Assembly (NCBI GenBank): GCA_030849805.1
Contig: JASANZ010001985.1
Location: 1-29,798 of the forward strand
Source: Sergeia podlipaevii
Lineage: Eukaryota; Euglenozoa; Kinetoplastea; Trypanosomatida; Trypanosomatidae
Direction of reading: 5' to 3'
Length of the DNA: 29,798 nt
Below the pieces are notes generated by a model. That model did not search any database. It was given only the letters and a program-made list of their open reading frames with translations, and was not told the origin of the DNA. Positions 10,691 to 20,589 of this stretch are shown here, piece by piece (position 1 is the first letter of the stretch; every line of letters begins with the position of its first letter). Position numbers and translations under genes: made by a program.

Positions 10691-13243
10691 AATAGTAAGA
10701 GCCGGTAGTAAGGTAAAACGATACTGCAGAGCAACCGACTATAAGCGGCAAATACACGTGTCTAATGTTGCCTGGAAGGTATGCACGCGCGCGTGTGTGT
10801 GTTTGTGTAGATGGGTGTGAGTTGCAAAGTTGTTCGTTGTTGCTTTTTCTTCTTAGCTTTAAAAAAAAAAAAAACTGTTCTAACACTGAAAAATGGGAAT
10901 AGACAATGGTGTGTGCTCAAGAATGAACAGATTGAGGACAAGAAGTAAAGAAAAAAAAAGGGTAGTAGTAACTTTAAAGAGAGAAGAAAGGAAATAGCCT
11001 TTTCTCTCTATATATGTAAGAACTGAATGCCTGGAAAAAAAAAGAAGAAGAGAAATGCAACCTTTGATACTACTGTAGGGTAAGGAAATAAAAACTAATG
11101 CCAGTAAGCTGTAAAGAAATTATTTTTTATGAAAAGGAAACATAGTGTGAGCAGACATCAAGATGATTTTGCATATATAGCACAGCCATTATAGTGTACG
11201 TGTATCCGTGTCGCCAGTCGTAGCGGTAGAGAGCACAGAAAGGGTAATGCTTCCTTTCCTGGGAGTTTAAATATGTTGTACATGGAAAGTACTGCTATCC
11301 TTCTCTATATAGTAGTAGCGTTTTTTTTTTTGCCGCTTATAGCCAAATTTTTCCACAGTACAAACAAAACAAACAAGAAGTACAATCGCGGTAGTAACAC
11401 CAATAGAGAAAAAAAAGCTAGTGATTGACGCGCTAGTTTTGCTCTCTCTCCCCTTCCCTTCACTCATCTTTGTGACTAGATAAGGAGAGGAAGAGAATCT
11501 ACAACCATGTAGAAAGTAAATTTCAAATCTAACCGGTGCAATAATTTAGGAGACCGAAAATGAAAGAAGAAGCACCATTCATATGTGCTTCCCTCCCCCC
11601 CCCCGCCCCTTCCTCTCGTATGCGGTGACAGCATCCACTCTCTCTCTCTGTATATATAAATATAGATATAAATATATAAACATATAAATTGATCTACACC
11701 TCTACCAACAACAAAAACAAGCAAACAGAAATTCACTCGCGCTACTTCATTGATTTTGTCTGTAACACATACACACACCAAGAAGAACAAGTTTAAAAAA
11801 AATGAAGATAAGGGCAGATTATTGTCATTTAAATAATAAACACACATATTAAAAAAAAAAAAAGATTCTTGCTTAAAAAAAAAAAATGCAAGTATAGAAG
11901 AAACAGAAGCGCTTTTGTTGAAAAACAACAAAGAAAAAAAATGAGATGAGAAAGCTTTGTGTTGAAGATACTTGTTCGCGATATATGTATAGCAAACATA
12001 ATGTTGAAAAACGGCAGAAAAAAAAGAGTAACACTCAGCCGCAACCTCATCTCACAGCATACATTATTAGCTGCAGCGGCCTGCTCCCATCAATAATAAA
12101 AATAATAATAATTATTATTATAAATGCGGTAGAGAGATAGGACTGCTATCAGCGAATGAGTGTATGGAATAAAAAAGAGTCGAGCTTAGCACATACTTTC
12201 GCTGAAGATGAAAACAAAAAAATGTATAAAGTTCCGCAGATAAAGCACAAAAAAAAACTACATATGCGTGTAACATAAATTCTTAGAATGCGCAGTCCAC
12301 TATATTTTTATAAAGAAAGGAGAGAAAAAAAAAAGAAATGGTGATCACAATGATGCTGTCTCCTGTTTCCTACTAGTTTCCATCACATTTTTTTCAAATA
12401 GAAAAGTAGGAGCAAAAAGGCAGGAGACAAGCTCACAGTTGAGGTGGCGGGCCAAACCTACCGGAAAGGTGAACAACAAAACGAAAAAAACATATAAATA
12501 ACAACAATATACTGCCGCAAATAGAAACACACACACTGGATGTAACAACACACAACAACCAAATAAATAAAAAAAGAGGAGGAGAAACAAGCAACCGCTC
12601 ACGTATCGCATGCGTTTATATCCGTATATAAGCAGACGCATTGAATCAAAGCAGATCCCCAGCCAACCAACAAAAAAAATTTTCCCTCTCCTTCTTAACA
12701 ACAATAAAAGAAAAAGGGAAAGATAATTAACAAAAACAATATATTATTTGATCGAGTACAACACTTGTATTGGCAAAAAAGAAACTAGCAATTGATGTAA
12801 GTAACTGTGCACATTGTGAATGAATGTCTCTTCCACTTCTTCGCCCCCAGCACCACATGTACGAGAGGAGTGTAAAGATGAGAAAAAAGGGTTTGTTTTT
12901 TTTGATAAATAAATAAAACAAGAAAAAAACGTTTCCCTCAACGGGGCAGTCCCGCGAAATACTTTCTACACACCATTTTCTTTTTTTTTGAAAAATGAAA
13001 AAAAAAAATGTATTTCACTGTAAAGGACTACGATTCAAAAAGTAAACGATATAACAAGATAAATTATAATAATTATAAGTCCGCTTTGTCTTGAAATACG
13101 CGTAGGGAAAAAAGGCAATTTTGTGGCTGTCGCTGCCAGAAAACAAAACAAAGAGAAGTGAGAAATAAAAAGCACGAACAGTGAAAATGCATAGGCCTCC
13201 CTCGGCTTATATATATTTATCGAGGCTTTCTCCGTTTTCATCG
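10691..13243. other. Spacer / 3' UTR between genes C and B
   Basis: AT-rich, with A-runs, a C-run at about 11589-11601, CT and TA microsatellites near 11637-11680 and several (aat)n runs near 12093-12120. No gene, tRNA-like cloverleaf or other RNA gene was recognised. Confidence 0.75.
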
Positions 13244-16200
13244 TCATCTCTTGTATACGGTAACAGGCCTGTTTTGGGGAGAGGCAATCATCGCCTTGGC
13301 ATCGTTGACCATCTCCTCAACCCTGATGGCAGATCTGAGAGCCTCGTCCCGCTCCGAGCCAGTCGACTCGCGTGCTTTGGCTTGTAAAGCAGATAACATG
13401 GACTCGGTGTACTCTACAAATCGCTTGAGACTTGAGCTGCGAAGCGGAGGATTCATGAAAGCGTTCAGTTCAGGAATGAAGTTCAGGATAGGAGAGGCAG
13501 CATCGGCGTCATGCGCCAAGACCCCACCCACGTACACGGTATGGCAAGGGCCGCCGAGGGCATACTGGAACAGGCCACGCTCATGTGCGCGTTGGTGCAC
13601 AACCTCACTGTACACGCCGCTACCATTGCCCGCAATCGCGAGCAACAGTGAAGGCACAGTGACGCCCTTCTCCTCGCGCTTATTACCACCATCAGCCCCC
13701 ATCTCTGCATCACCTCCGATCACTTCGGTCAGCTTCGGTATAAGCACAATGATCACCACACCGCCCTCGCCCGTCACCCGCTCCACACACGCTGTCTTGA
13801 TCAACCCTTCCACCTCACTGCCATCACTCGAAAGACGAGAAATGACCGCGCCTTCTGCGATAGGGCCAAAAGTGGGAGAGACCCCCAGTTCCATCGGGGT
13901 GAAGTCACTGCTGTCGCTCGTGAGGATGTCCTTGAATTTGTTCCCACGCTGCACGATGACAGACCAGTACGCCTCATCGCCGCGCGAGGCGAGGCGCTTC
14001 AACACACTGAGAACTGTCTTGGTGGCCAGCGAGCGTCCGACCGTGGAGCCCTTGGCATCCGCAGTTAGCAGCGCGGCATTGAAACCCCCTAAAAGCTTAT
14101 ACACCACATCATCCACAACTCTGGAACGGATCGTGTTGGCCTTTACGTTTACGATCTCGGTCGGCTTGTAAGACGTCCCTTTGCAACGAACGTACTCCTC
14201 GGTTGACTCCAGCTGAGCAGTCAAGCTCCCGTTATCCGCTGCCGCACCGCTATCGCGGCTGTCCACGACGACAGCGACGGTGAGCACCGGGTTCGGCGGC
14301 TTGATCTTCCCAAGCGTGGAGGAGCGGCTGCCATCTGAGGTGTAGGTCGGTAACGGCGTCTTGACGGGGTGACGAAGAAGCTCCTCGTGATCCTCTACCA
14401 TGCGACGTGATCGCCTGACTTGATGCTCATAGCGTCGCTGCTTTGCAGAATCGTTTGCGGTCTCCGCACTTGCGAGCTTCGCATCAGCGTGTTCCACGTT
14501 CTTACGACCGTATTCCACAAATCTCTTTACACTTCCGTCACGTAACGCGTTACCTGTCCACCGCTCAAGAGTCTTGATATCGCCGATGTGCACGGCAAAG
14601 GCCTCAGCGTCGCCGCCATTTTGCTGCTCAGTCACAATGTACGTTGTCGTCATGCACGGCCCCTTCACCGCGTAAGAGTACAAGGAGCGCGAGTAAGCCT
14701 CGTTGTTATCACTCAAGGCGCGCAACATGGCGGTGGAATGAGAGCTGGAGCATAGCATCGACGACAGCACCACATCATCGGCCTCAATGCGCTTATACAC
14801 CACGATCGCGACCACCGCGTCGTCATCGCGCTCGAGCAGCAGCGCAGCACGAAAAAGAGCATTCTTCACAACGGCATCCACCTTGGTAGGATCGCGCAGC
14901 ACCTTGTGCTGTGTGCCATAGATAATAGACCCAAAGAGAGGGGACGACACCACTGTGAACGGGAACGCACCTGTTGATGCACCATCACCGCCACCAGTTT
15001 CTGCAAAGAGATCGCAAAGCGCCTCGCGGCGGCGCAGGACGCACATGTAGAGCTGAATTTCATGCGTGATGCCAGCGCTTTCATCCCCAGCTGCGCTCGT
15101 AATGGTGCGCTCCAACGTACGTGTAAAGTTACGCCACGTGAACTGCACTGCAAGCGGAGTCGTGCTCATCATCTCAGCGGAAAGCACAGCCACGTTATAC
15201 CCGGCACGCAGCGACGTGCCAGCCGTGTCAAAGAGGGGAGAGTTCGGCATCGCGTCGCCGGTGCGGGTCTCGATCACCTCGTCGAAGGGCACCCGTGTCT
15301 TGCTTCCAGGCAGTGTCACAAAGGCTGATTCGTCAGTGGGATCCTTTCTGTCTATCCTGACCTGCACGGCTGTACGTGGCGCACCAACGATGACGGCGGC
15401 CACTTTTGTGCCAGCCTCACGGCGCTTGCCGCTATGCATCAAGCCTTGCTCCTTCTCCTGTGGGTACACAGGCAGCGGGGTCATCTCAGGGTGTGCGTTA
15501 AGCTGCTTAGCGTCGTCAAGGATCTGCTTCATCTTCTGTTTTACTTCTGCCTCTGAGGCGGTTGGCTCCTCGGTGGTACTGCGCTTGGCGTAGCTCTTCT
15601 CTGTAAACTCAATAAAGCGCTTCATATTGCCGCTCGCCACATTCTCCGTTGGTGTGATGCGGCGCATATGAGCAGCCTCCTGAAGCGCGGCATCGCGCGT
15701 GGTGGGTGGCTCAGTCGGGGTGACGGGCACAATCACTGTGGTGACGGCGCGTCCGGTAAAAACGTATGAGAAAAGTGACTCTGTGTTTTCGTTGGTGCGG
15801 GAGCGTAGAGACTGCAGATACGCCATGTTCGCATCCGACATGAGAGCAACAAAAATAGAGGACACGTAGACCTCTGGGGCGGTGGCACCACCGCCCTTGC
15901 TGGATGAGGGCGACGGAATGATTTGCTTCACAGTGAACACCATCACCAGCATCTCCTTCTTGTCGCTCCGAGCAACCGCCTCGACAATTGACTTCATGCT
16001 ATCCGCGCTAGACTTCATCGCGTGCTGTGACATGCCCATGACGCAAGATCCGTAGACCGGGTTCTTGCCCACCTGACATGGAGCGTTCTTAGCCAACGCG
16101 GCAGGCTTCAGCAACACATCGCGCGCGGTGTCGGGGTCTGGAAAGGCAGAAGCGGACAGAAGCACCTCACTTTTGCGGCCAGGCTGTTTCACCTCGGCCT

Positions 16201-18622
16201 CTTGTAGGTCATCCAAAATACGCGTGAGGGATGCAATAATGATGTTTTCAGCGGCGTGGCGTGAGCTTGAGGCGGTGAGGGCGAGAAAAGCAACATTGTG
16301 GCCATTGAGCACCTCCCTCGAAGCGTTGCACAGTGCATCCGAGTCTGCCACTTCTACCAACCCCTCAGCGCTAATGTGCACCTCATCCATCTCAAACTTC
16401 TCGCTACTGCCGGGAATGTCAACGGTGTTGGTGGCGCTTGCGCTGTAACCACGCTTCTTCGGAGCTGCAATCTCACCAACGGGCAGTGACGGCGCCAAGC
16501 TCGGGTCAGTGAGCACAGCAATGCACTGTAGCTCAGGCCCAATAGACTTGAGTGGACGTACCGGCAAAGTCTCGAGCACCTCCAAAGCACGTGTCTTGGC
16601 CAGCAGTCGTGCCTGTTCTTCCTCCGCCTCCTTCAGTAAGCGCGCGCGCTCTTCTGCTGCTTTCTTGGCTTGTGCCGCTCGCTCTGCGTCAGCCGCCTCC
16701 TCGCGCATCCGCTCTGCATTTTCTTCCGCCTCGCGTCTCAGTCGAGCCGCGTCCCTCATTTGCCTCAGACGCTTCTCCTCCGCGGCTTCAGCCTCACTGT
16801 TGTCCGGGGCAATCTCGACCGTGCGTGGACGTGAAGGTAGTGCATGGGCGAAAAGCGCGTTGGACGGTGGAGGAATGCTGTAGTCTGGCTTGGCCTTCAT
16901 GTTAAAGCCCTTTGGTGGCTCAAAGAGCCCAAGCGGCCCGACGTAGCCGCCTGTGCTATCATAGCTTTTTCTCGAGCTAAACATACGCTCCAACCCGTAG
17001 AGGCTGCCATATGTGCTGCCGAGGTCCATGCTGTTGTACCTCCGGATTCCATACGCCGAGCCGCCGCTCATGGAACTGCCCAATGACATCATTCGCTGCA
17101 AGTCACTCGGCCGGCGTGTAAAGCTGTTGTTCTGGCCCGGCACCTGGAACAGATCGAAGCCGCCGGAGAACGAGCCAGTGCTACCCATGTAGTACCCTCC
17201 AGGACCGAAACTTCCGCGGTTGCCAAACATCATGCTCCCGTCAGGTGCCACCATGGACCCATTGGCACTGCGATGAAAAGAATCTGCGCGCATCATGTTG
17301 CCGTTGTTAGTCCCCCCTGCGTAGAGCATACTGCCTCCAGGTCTCATAGAGCCAACCCTTTGCATCCCTATCATAGACCCAGACTGACTATCCTGACCTC
17401 CTCCGTACAGCATACTTCCGCCAGGTCCCACCATGGAGCCTCCTTGGCGACTCAGCATCATCGACCCGAACTGGTTCTCAGCACCACCGTACAGAGCGCT
17501 CCCACCAGGTCCCATAGAGCCCGTTGTTCCTCCAGCTGGTCCACCCATCCCAATCATGGATCCCACTTGGCTCCCCGGGTCTCCACCATACAGCATACTT
17601 CCTTCAGGTCCGCTGCCCATCATCAACGAACCGTTCCTGCTGTCCATGCCTCCACCTGGCCTCATAGAACCATAGAGGTTTGGGCCATAAGGCTGAGAGG
17701 TGTTAACGTAGGCAAAAGAAGCCGGCATCATCAACCCACTCCCAACGCCCTCGCCAGCGTACAAGCTCTCCAAAGAGGACTGCTGCGGCATCATGTATGG
17801 CCCAATCGGCCTTTGAGACTGCTGTTGCTGATTGGGTGCAGGTGTCGTGAGAGGTGGAAGTGGTGCAGGAGTCACAGCGGTGCGTTCTGTAGATGCAGCG
17901 CCGTTGGCAACTGTGGAGGAACCGGATGTTGGCGCCGATGATCTGCGCCAGATCCCAAGGGCGTGGTCGCCTGGTACAGGAGTCGGTGTACTACGTGTCT
18001 TGTAGTTCTCCGTCGTCGAAGCTTCTCTCGGAGCGCGTACCTCGCGATTCCTCGGCCGCAGCGTAGGCTGAGAACCAGAAATACGCGATGAGGATGCTTC
18101 TGCAGCGCCACTTCGCTGCCGCCTCACACCACTTTCACCGCCGCCACCACTGCCGCCGCCGCCGCCGCGGCTGCCACTGTCTAAACGCTCCAGCTGTTCT
18201 GCTTCATTTATCGCCCGCGGGCGGCCTGGGTTGTTTTCGGTTGCTGGGCTTCGAGTATTGCGAGGTCGGCGATGCCCAGCACGCTTGTCGTGGCCATCCA
18301 CACTCTCCTTGCGCCTCTTTCCTTCCTGCTTTGCCTTCTCCTGGCGGTCATGCTCCAGCTCCTTCTGCTTCTGCTCTTTCAGCCGCCGCTTCTCTGTAGA
18401 AGTAGCCGACCCACTGCCGCCACCACTATCATCACTGCCTCTGTATACCGTGCGGTTCCCACTCGCTGTACGACCTGTGCCACGGAGCGACGAGGATGAG
18501 CCCTGCGAGTTGCGATCGCTGGATCGTGCGGAGCTCCTGCGCTCTAGAGCATAATCAAGACGTCTCTCGCTGCTTGGTCGCTCTGGGATCTGTTGACGAC
18601 CACTGGCTGGGCGCGTGCTCAT
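13244..18622 (-). CDS. Gene C: three-domain pseudokinesin-like protein with GSM repeats and coiled coil
   Basis: This is an intact 1792-residue frame with no named homologue recognised. Order: basic, Ser/Arg-rich disordered start (1-260) with a Lys/Glu-rich helix at about 77-105; a GSM/GSMLYG-rich segment (about 315-545); a highly charged Ala/Glu/Arg heptad-like stretch (609-690) that should form a coiled coil; then three family domains at about 699-1053, 1073-1427 and 1446-1792. Pseudo-P-loop positions read GHNVAFL, GYNVAVL and GFNAALL; the third keeps GST after it but has no GKT/S. Tail motifs are SGNMKRF, DGSVKRF and SSLKRF, with ends PLPVY, PLPTY and PVTVY. The coiled coil suggests self-association or filament building (inference). 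The start at 18622 (MSTRPASG) is the only ATG after a candidate acceptor at 18692-18693. Confidence 0.93.
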   Translation of the reverse strand: MSTRPASGRQQIPERPSSERRLDYALERRSSARSSDRNSQGSSSSLRGTGRTASGNRTVYRGSDDSGGGSGSATSTEKRRLKEQKQKELEHDRQEKAKQEGKRRKESVDGHDKRAGHRRPRNTRSPATENNPGRPRAINEAEQLERLDSGSRGGGGGSGGGGESGVRRQRSGAAEASSSRISGSQPTLRPRNREVRAPREASTTENYKTRSTPTPVPGDHALGIWRRSSAPTSGSSTVANGAASTERTAVTPAPLPPLTTPAPNQQQQSQRPIGPYMMPQQSSLESLYAGEGVGSGLMMPASFAYVNTSQPYGPNLYGSMRPGGGMDSRNGSLMMGSGPEGSMLYGGDPGSQVGSMIGMGGPAGGTTGSMGPGGSALYGGAENQFGSMMLSRQGGSMVGPGGSMLYGGGQDSQSGSMIGMQRVGSMRPGGSMLYAGGTNNGNMMRADSFHRSANGSMVAPDGSMMFGNRGSFGPGGYYMGSTGSFSGGFDLFQVPGQNNSFTRRPSDLQRMMSLGSSMSGGSAYGIRRYNSMDLGSTYGSLYGLERMFSSRKSYDSTGGYVGPLGLFEPPKGFNMKAKPDYSIPPPSNALFAHALPSRPRTVEIAPDNSEAEAAEEKRLRQMRDAARLRREAEENAERMREEAADAERAAQAKKAAEERARLLKEAEEEQARLLAKTRALEVLETLPVRPLKSIGPELQCIAVLTDPSLAPSLPVGEIAAPKKRGYSASATNTVDIPGSSEKFEMDEVHISAEGLVEVADSDALCNASREVLNGHNVAFLALTASSSRHAAENIIIASLTRILDDLQEAEVKQPGRKSEVLLSASAFPDPDTARDVLLKPAALAKNAPCQVGKNPVYGSCVMGMSQHAMKSSADSMKSIVEAVARSDKKEMLVMVFTVKQIIPSPSSSKGGGATAPEVYVSSIFVALMSDANMAYLQSLRSRTNENTESLFSYVFTGRAVTTVIVPVTPTEPPTTRDAALQEAAHMRRITPTENVASGNMKRFIEFTEKSYAKRSTTEEPTASEAEVKQKMKQILDDAKQLNAHPEMTPLPVYPQEKEQGLMHSGKRREAGTKVAAVIVGAPRTAVQVRIDRKDPTDESAFVTLPGSKTRVPFDEVIETRTGDAMPNSPLFDTAGTSLRAGYNVAVLSAEMMSTTPLAVQFTWRNFTRTLERTITSAAGDESAGITHEIQLYMCVLRRREALCDLFAETGGGDGASTGAFPFTVVSSPLFGSIIYGTQHKVLRDPTKVDAVVKNALFRAALLLERDDDAVVAIVVYKRIEADDVVLSSMLCSSSHSTAMLRALSDNNEAYSRSLYSYAVKGPCMTTTYIVTEQQNGGDAEAFAVHIGDIKTLERWTGNALRDGSVKRFVEYGRKNVEHADAKLASAETANDSAKQRRYEHQVRRSRRMVEDHEELLRHPVKTPLPTYTSDGSRSSTLGKIKPPNPVLTVAVVVDSRDSGAAADNGSLTAQLESTEEYVRCKGTSYKPTEIVNVKANTIRSRVVDDVVYKLLGGFNAALLTADAKGSTVGRSLATKTVLSVLKRLASRGDEAYWSVIVQRGNKFKDILTSDSSDFTPMELGVSPTFGPIAEGAVISRLSSDGSEVEGLIKTACVERVTGEGGVVIIVLIPKLTEVIGGDAEMGADGGNKREEKGVTVPSLLLAIAGNGSGVYSEVVHQRAHERGLFQYALGGPCHTVYVGGVLAHDADAASPILNFIPELNAFMNPPLRSSSLKRFVEYTESMLSALQAKARESTGSERDEALRSAIRVEEMVNDAKAMIASPQNRPVTVYKR
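13247..14287 (-). other. Family domain C3
   Basis: Residues 1446-1792 of gene C. Strand VLTVAVVVD (like the opening kinesin strand), LLGGFNAALLTADAKGSTV, VSPTFGP, VVIIVLIPK and YALGGPCHTVYVGG, then the tail SSLKRFVEY and SPQNRPVTVY just before the stop. Gly-Ser-Thr sits near the position of GKT, but the Lys is missing. Confidence 0.7.
14342..15406 (-). other. Family domain C2
   Basis: Residues 1073-1427 of gene C. Strand KVAAVIVG, then KTRVPFDEV (very like kinesin F-x-FDxVF), AGYNVAVLSAE, SSPLFGS, VVAIVVYKR, VLSSML and YAVKGPCMTTTYIV, then the tail DGSVKRFVEY and HPVKTPLPTY. The PFDEV and AGYN landmarks are among the most kinesin-like in the array, but the Walker residues are absent. Confidence 0.7.
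15464..16528 (-). other. Family domain C1
   Basis: Residues 699-1053 of gene C. It begins with strand IAVLTD and has EKFEMDEV, NGHNVAFLALTASSS, KNPVYGS, VMVFTVKQ, VSSIFVAL and YVFTGRAVTTVIV, then the tail SGNMKRFIEF and PEMTPLPVY. The P-loop position holds only small and hydroxyl residues, with no Gly-Lys-Thr. It directly follows the coiled coil. Confidence 0.7.
16553..16798 (-). other. Predicted coiled coil in gene C
   Basis: Residues 609-690 of gene C are almost only Ala, Glu, Arg, Leu and Lys in a heptad-like pattern (AEEKRLRQMRDAARLRREAE and onward), with no Pro or Gly. This is typical of a long single helix or coiled coil. It sits between the GSM-rich region and domain C1. Confidence 0.75.
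16988..17680 (-). repeat. GSM/GSMLYG repeat region of gene C
   Basis: Residues about 315-545 of gene C repeat units like GPGGSMLYGG and GSMIGM at roughly 20-25 residue spacing. The shared GSM-Y-G core with genes A and B indicates common descent of the N-terminal module. Confidence 0.85.
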
Positions 18623-18691
18623 CGTTTAAATGGTAAAAGAAGGAAAAATATGAGGGATTCTTGTGTTTGTGTGTGTGTGTGTTTTCGGTCC

Positions 18692-18727
18692 CTGAAAATG
18701 TTTTTGAATAACTTTAAAAGGTTAGTA
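18692..18727 (-). promoter_or_regulatory. Candidate trans-splice acceptor of gene C
   Basis: In the transcript sense, ACTAACC (good branch-site match), a mixed T/A stretch and CATTTTCAG end at the AG complementary to 18692-18693, 69 nt before the ATG. There is no other ATG in that leader. (GT)n and (CA)n runs flank the site. Confidence 0.5.
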
Positions 18728-20589
18728 CACACACACACACACACACTAAATCAAAGAACACAATGTATGAGTGTGTGTACGAACGTACGTGCGCGTGAGT
18801 GCGTTGATCTTCCTCTTTAACTGATGAGTCGTTTGAAAAATTGCTGTTCACTTAGTATGTTTATTTTATGGAAAAAAAAAAAGATAATCTACGAAATGAT
18901 GTATATGCAAGGAAAAAAAAAATGCGATTGTGTACGTATAAATAGTAAAAAAAAAAAAAGCAATATAGCTTACACAGTCAATTAAAGAGGCTTTAAAAAG
19001 GAAGAAAAAAAGAATTGAAAAAAAGAGGATTTTTTTTTTATGAAAGCACTTTTTATTTGATTATCAAATAGTAATGTGATAAGAATGCCTCTCTCTCATT
19101 TTTTTCTTCTTTTCGTTTTTTATGTCTGCGTCCGCAGAGTTCTTTGTTTGTTTGCTTAATGCAGACATGCTCTGAAATCAGAGAAAAAAAGATAAAGGAA
19201 CAGTGTATATGTATATTGACATGTATGATAATATTGTTATATGATCATTCACAATAAAGGAAAAGAAAAAGGGGAATACAAAATATAAGGGGAGCGTACC
19301 TGGCAGAAAGTATGACAGTAGGTGATGGCAATACATGTAGTAATGCAAGCCAACAAGTACACACAAAACACAAATACAAACAAATATACACATATACTTA
19401 CACACATTGGTTACTTGAAGATGCTCTCAGAGCTTTACCAATTTTTAGAGCAATAAATTTCAACTACAATCACCTGCTGTCATTTTTTTTTTTTTTTTGA
19501 AGATGTGACCAACATATATGTGAACTGATATCACAGTCAAAAAAAAATAAAAAAAAATAGCAACCGTCTCTAAGCGTCTTTTCTTTCGTGTAGAGAGAAA
19601 AGGAAATAAGCAAAGCAAATCGAAAAACAAATTGTAAAAAAGATATGAAAAAGGATGGAATAGAACATCTAAAGCACTAGACACATACACACGATAAACA
19701 AAACGTTCACTTCGGACACTCAAACACAAAAGAGAAGGGCAGAGCAGTTTGGCTCTCCATCAATCATGTTGTAAATCAATAATAACAATAAACCTGGCGA
19801 CTCAATAGCATAGCATCCCATCCTCACTTCTATATTTAGAGTGAGTAACAACAGCTATGAGAGATACATTTATATATATATATATATATATAGAAGTAGT
19901 CCTTAGCGTAGCCTAAGCAGCAACAACAAAATAAAAAAAAAGTAATACAAATGAAGACATAAAAACAATAGCAATACACATAAAATGCAGCTGTGCACAA
20001 ATGAAAAAAAAAAACAGTAATAACCGTAAAAGTGGTGATAGAAGAGAAAAATATTCGTTTTTTATTTTTGGAGGAGGAGACACATAAAGAGAGGGGGGCA
20101 CCTCCTTGTACACAATTCGCAAATCGTCAAAACACAAAGCACTCAAAAAAAGGGGTGAAAAGGGCAGCACATACCAAACATGCCCGATGCTGCTGCATTT
20201 TCATTTTCACTTTTTTTGTCGTGGTTGCAGTTGACGTTGCTGCTCCTTTGCAATTATGTCTCTCATCCTCACCCTCAGCATCCCCTTCAAACCAAACTTC
20301 TTAAAACAAATGTAAATGTATAAAAATATGAAAATATGAAAAGAGGAACAAAACAGCAACCATAAAATCCAAAGCAAATCTCTAAAAAAAAAAAAATCTG
20401 TTTGCCAGAAAGAAAAGAAAATAGAAGCAGGAAGGAAGTAAAAAAAAAAAATGAAACAAGAAGGGTTTTATCTAAATGACAACAGGACAGTAAGTATGTA
20501 TCCTCGAAGCAATAAACACTTTGATTCTTCTTCTCTCACTCCTTCTACTTCGACCTTATGCAATATCCCTCCCACCTCACTCCCCTCAG
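18728..20589. other. Spacer / 3' UTR between genes D and C
   Basis: AT-rich, with a long (TA)n run at about 19869-19893, A-runs, a T-run near 19482-19498 and a G-run cluster (transcript sense) just after the gene D stop. No gene is supported. Confidence 0.75.

Noticed and set aside
9590..10708. 372-codon open frame on the plus strand opposite gene B
   Set aside because: It is antisense to gene B, runs through the CTG repeat as polyLeu, has His/Arg/Leu-skewed composition, and would be on the wrong strand for the transcription unit.
13251..14171. 306-codon plus-strand open frame opposite gene C
   Set aside because: It mirrors the coding constraint of domain C3 and has a Ser/Pro/Thr-rich shadow composition with no domain.
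20520..20589. Pyrimidine tract ending in CAG on the plus strand, like a splice acceptor
   Set aside because: It would point into the antisense strand of gene D where no gene exists. It is better explained as the complement of a purine-rich 3' UTR start.
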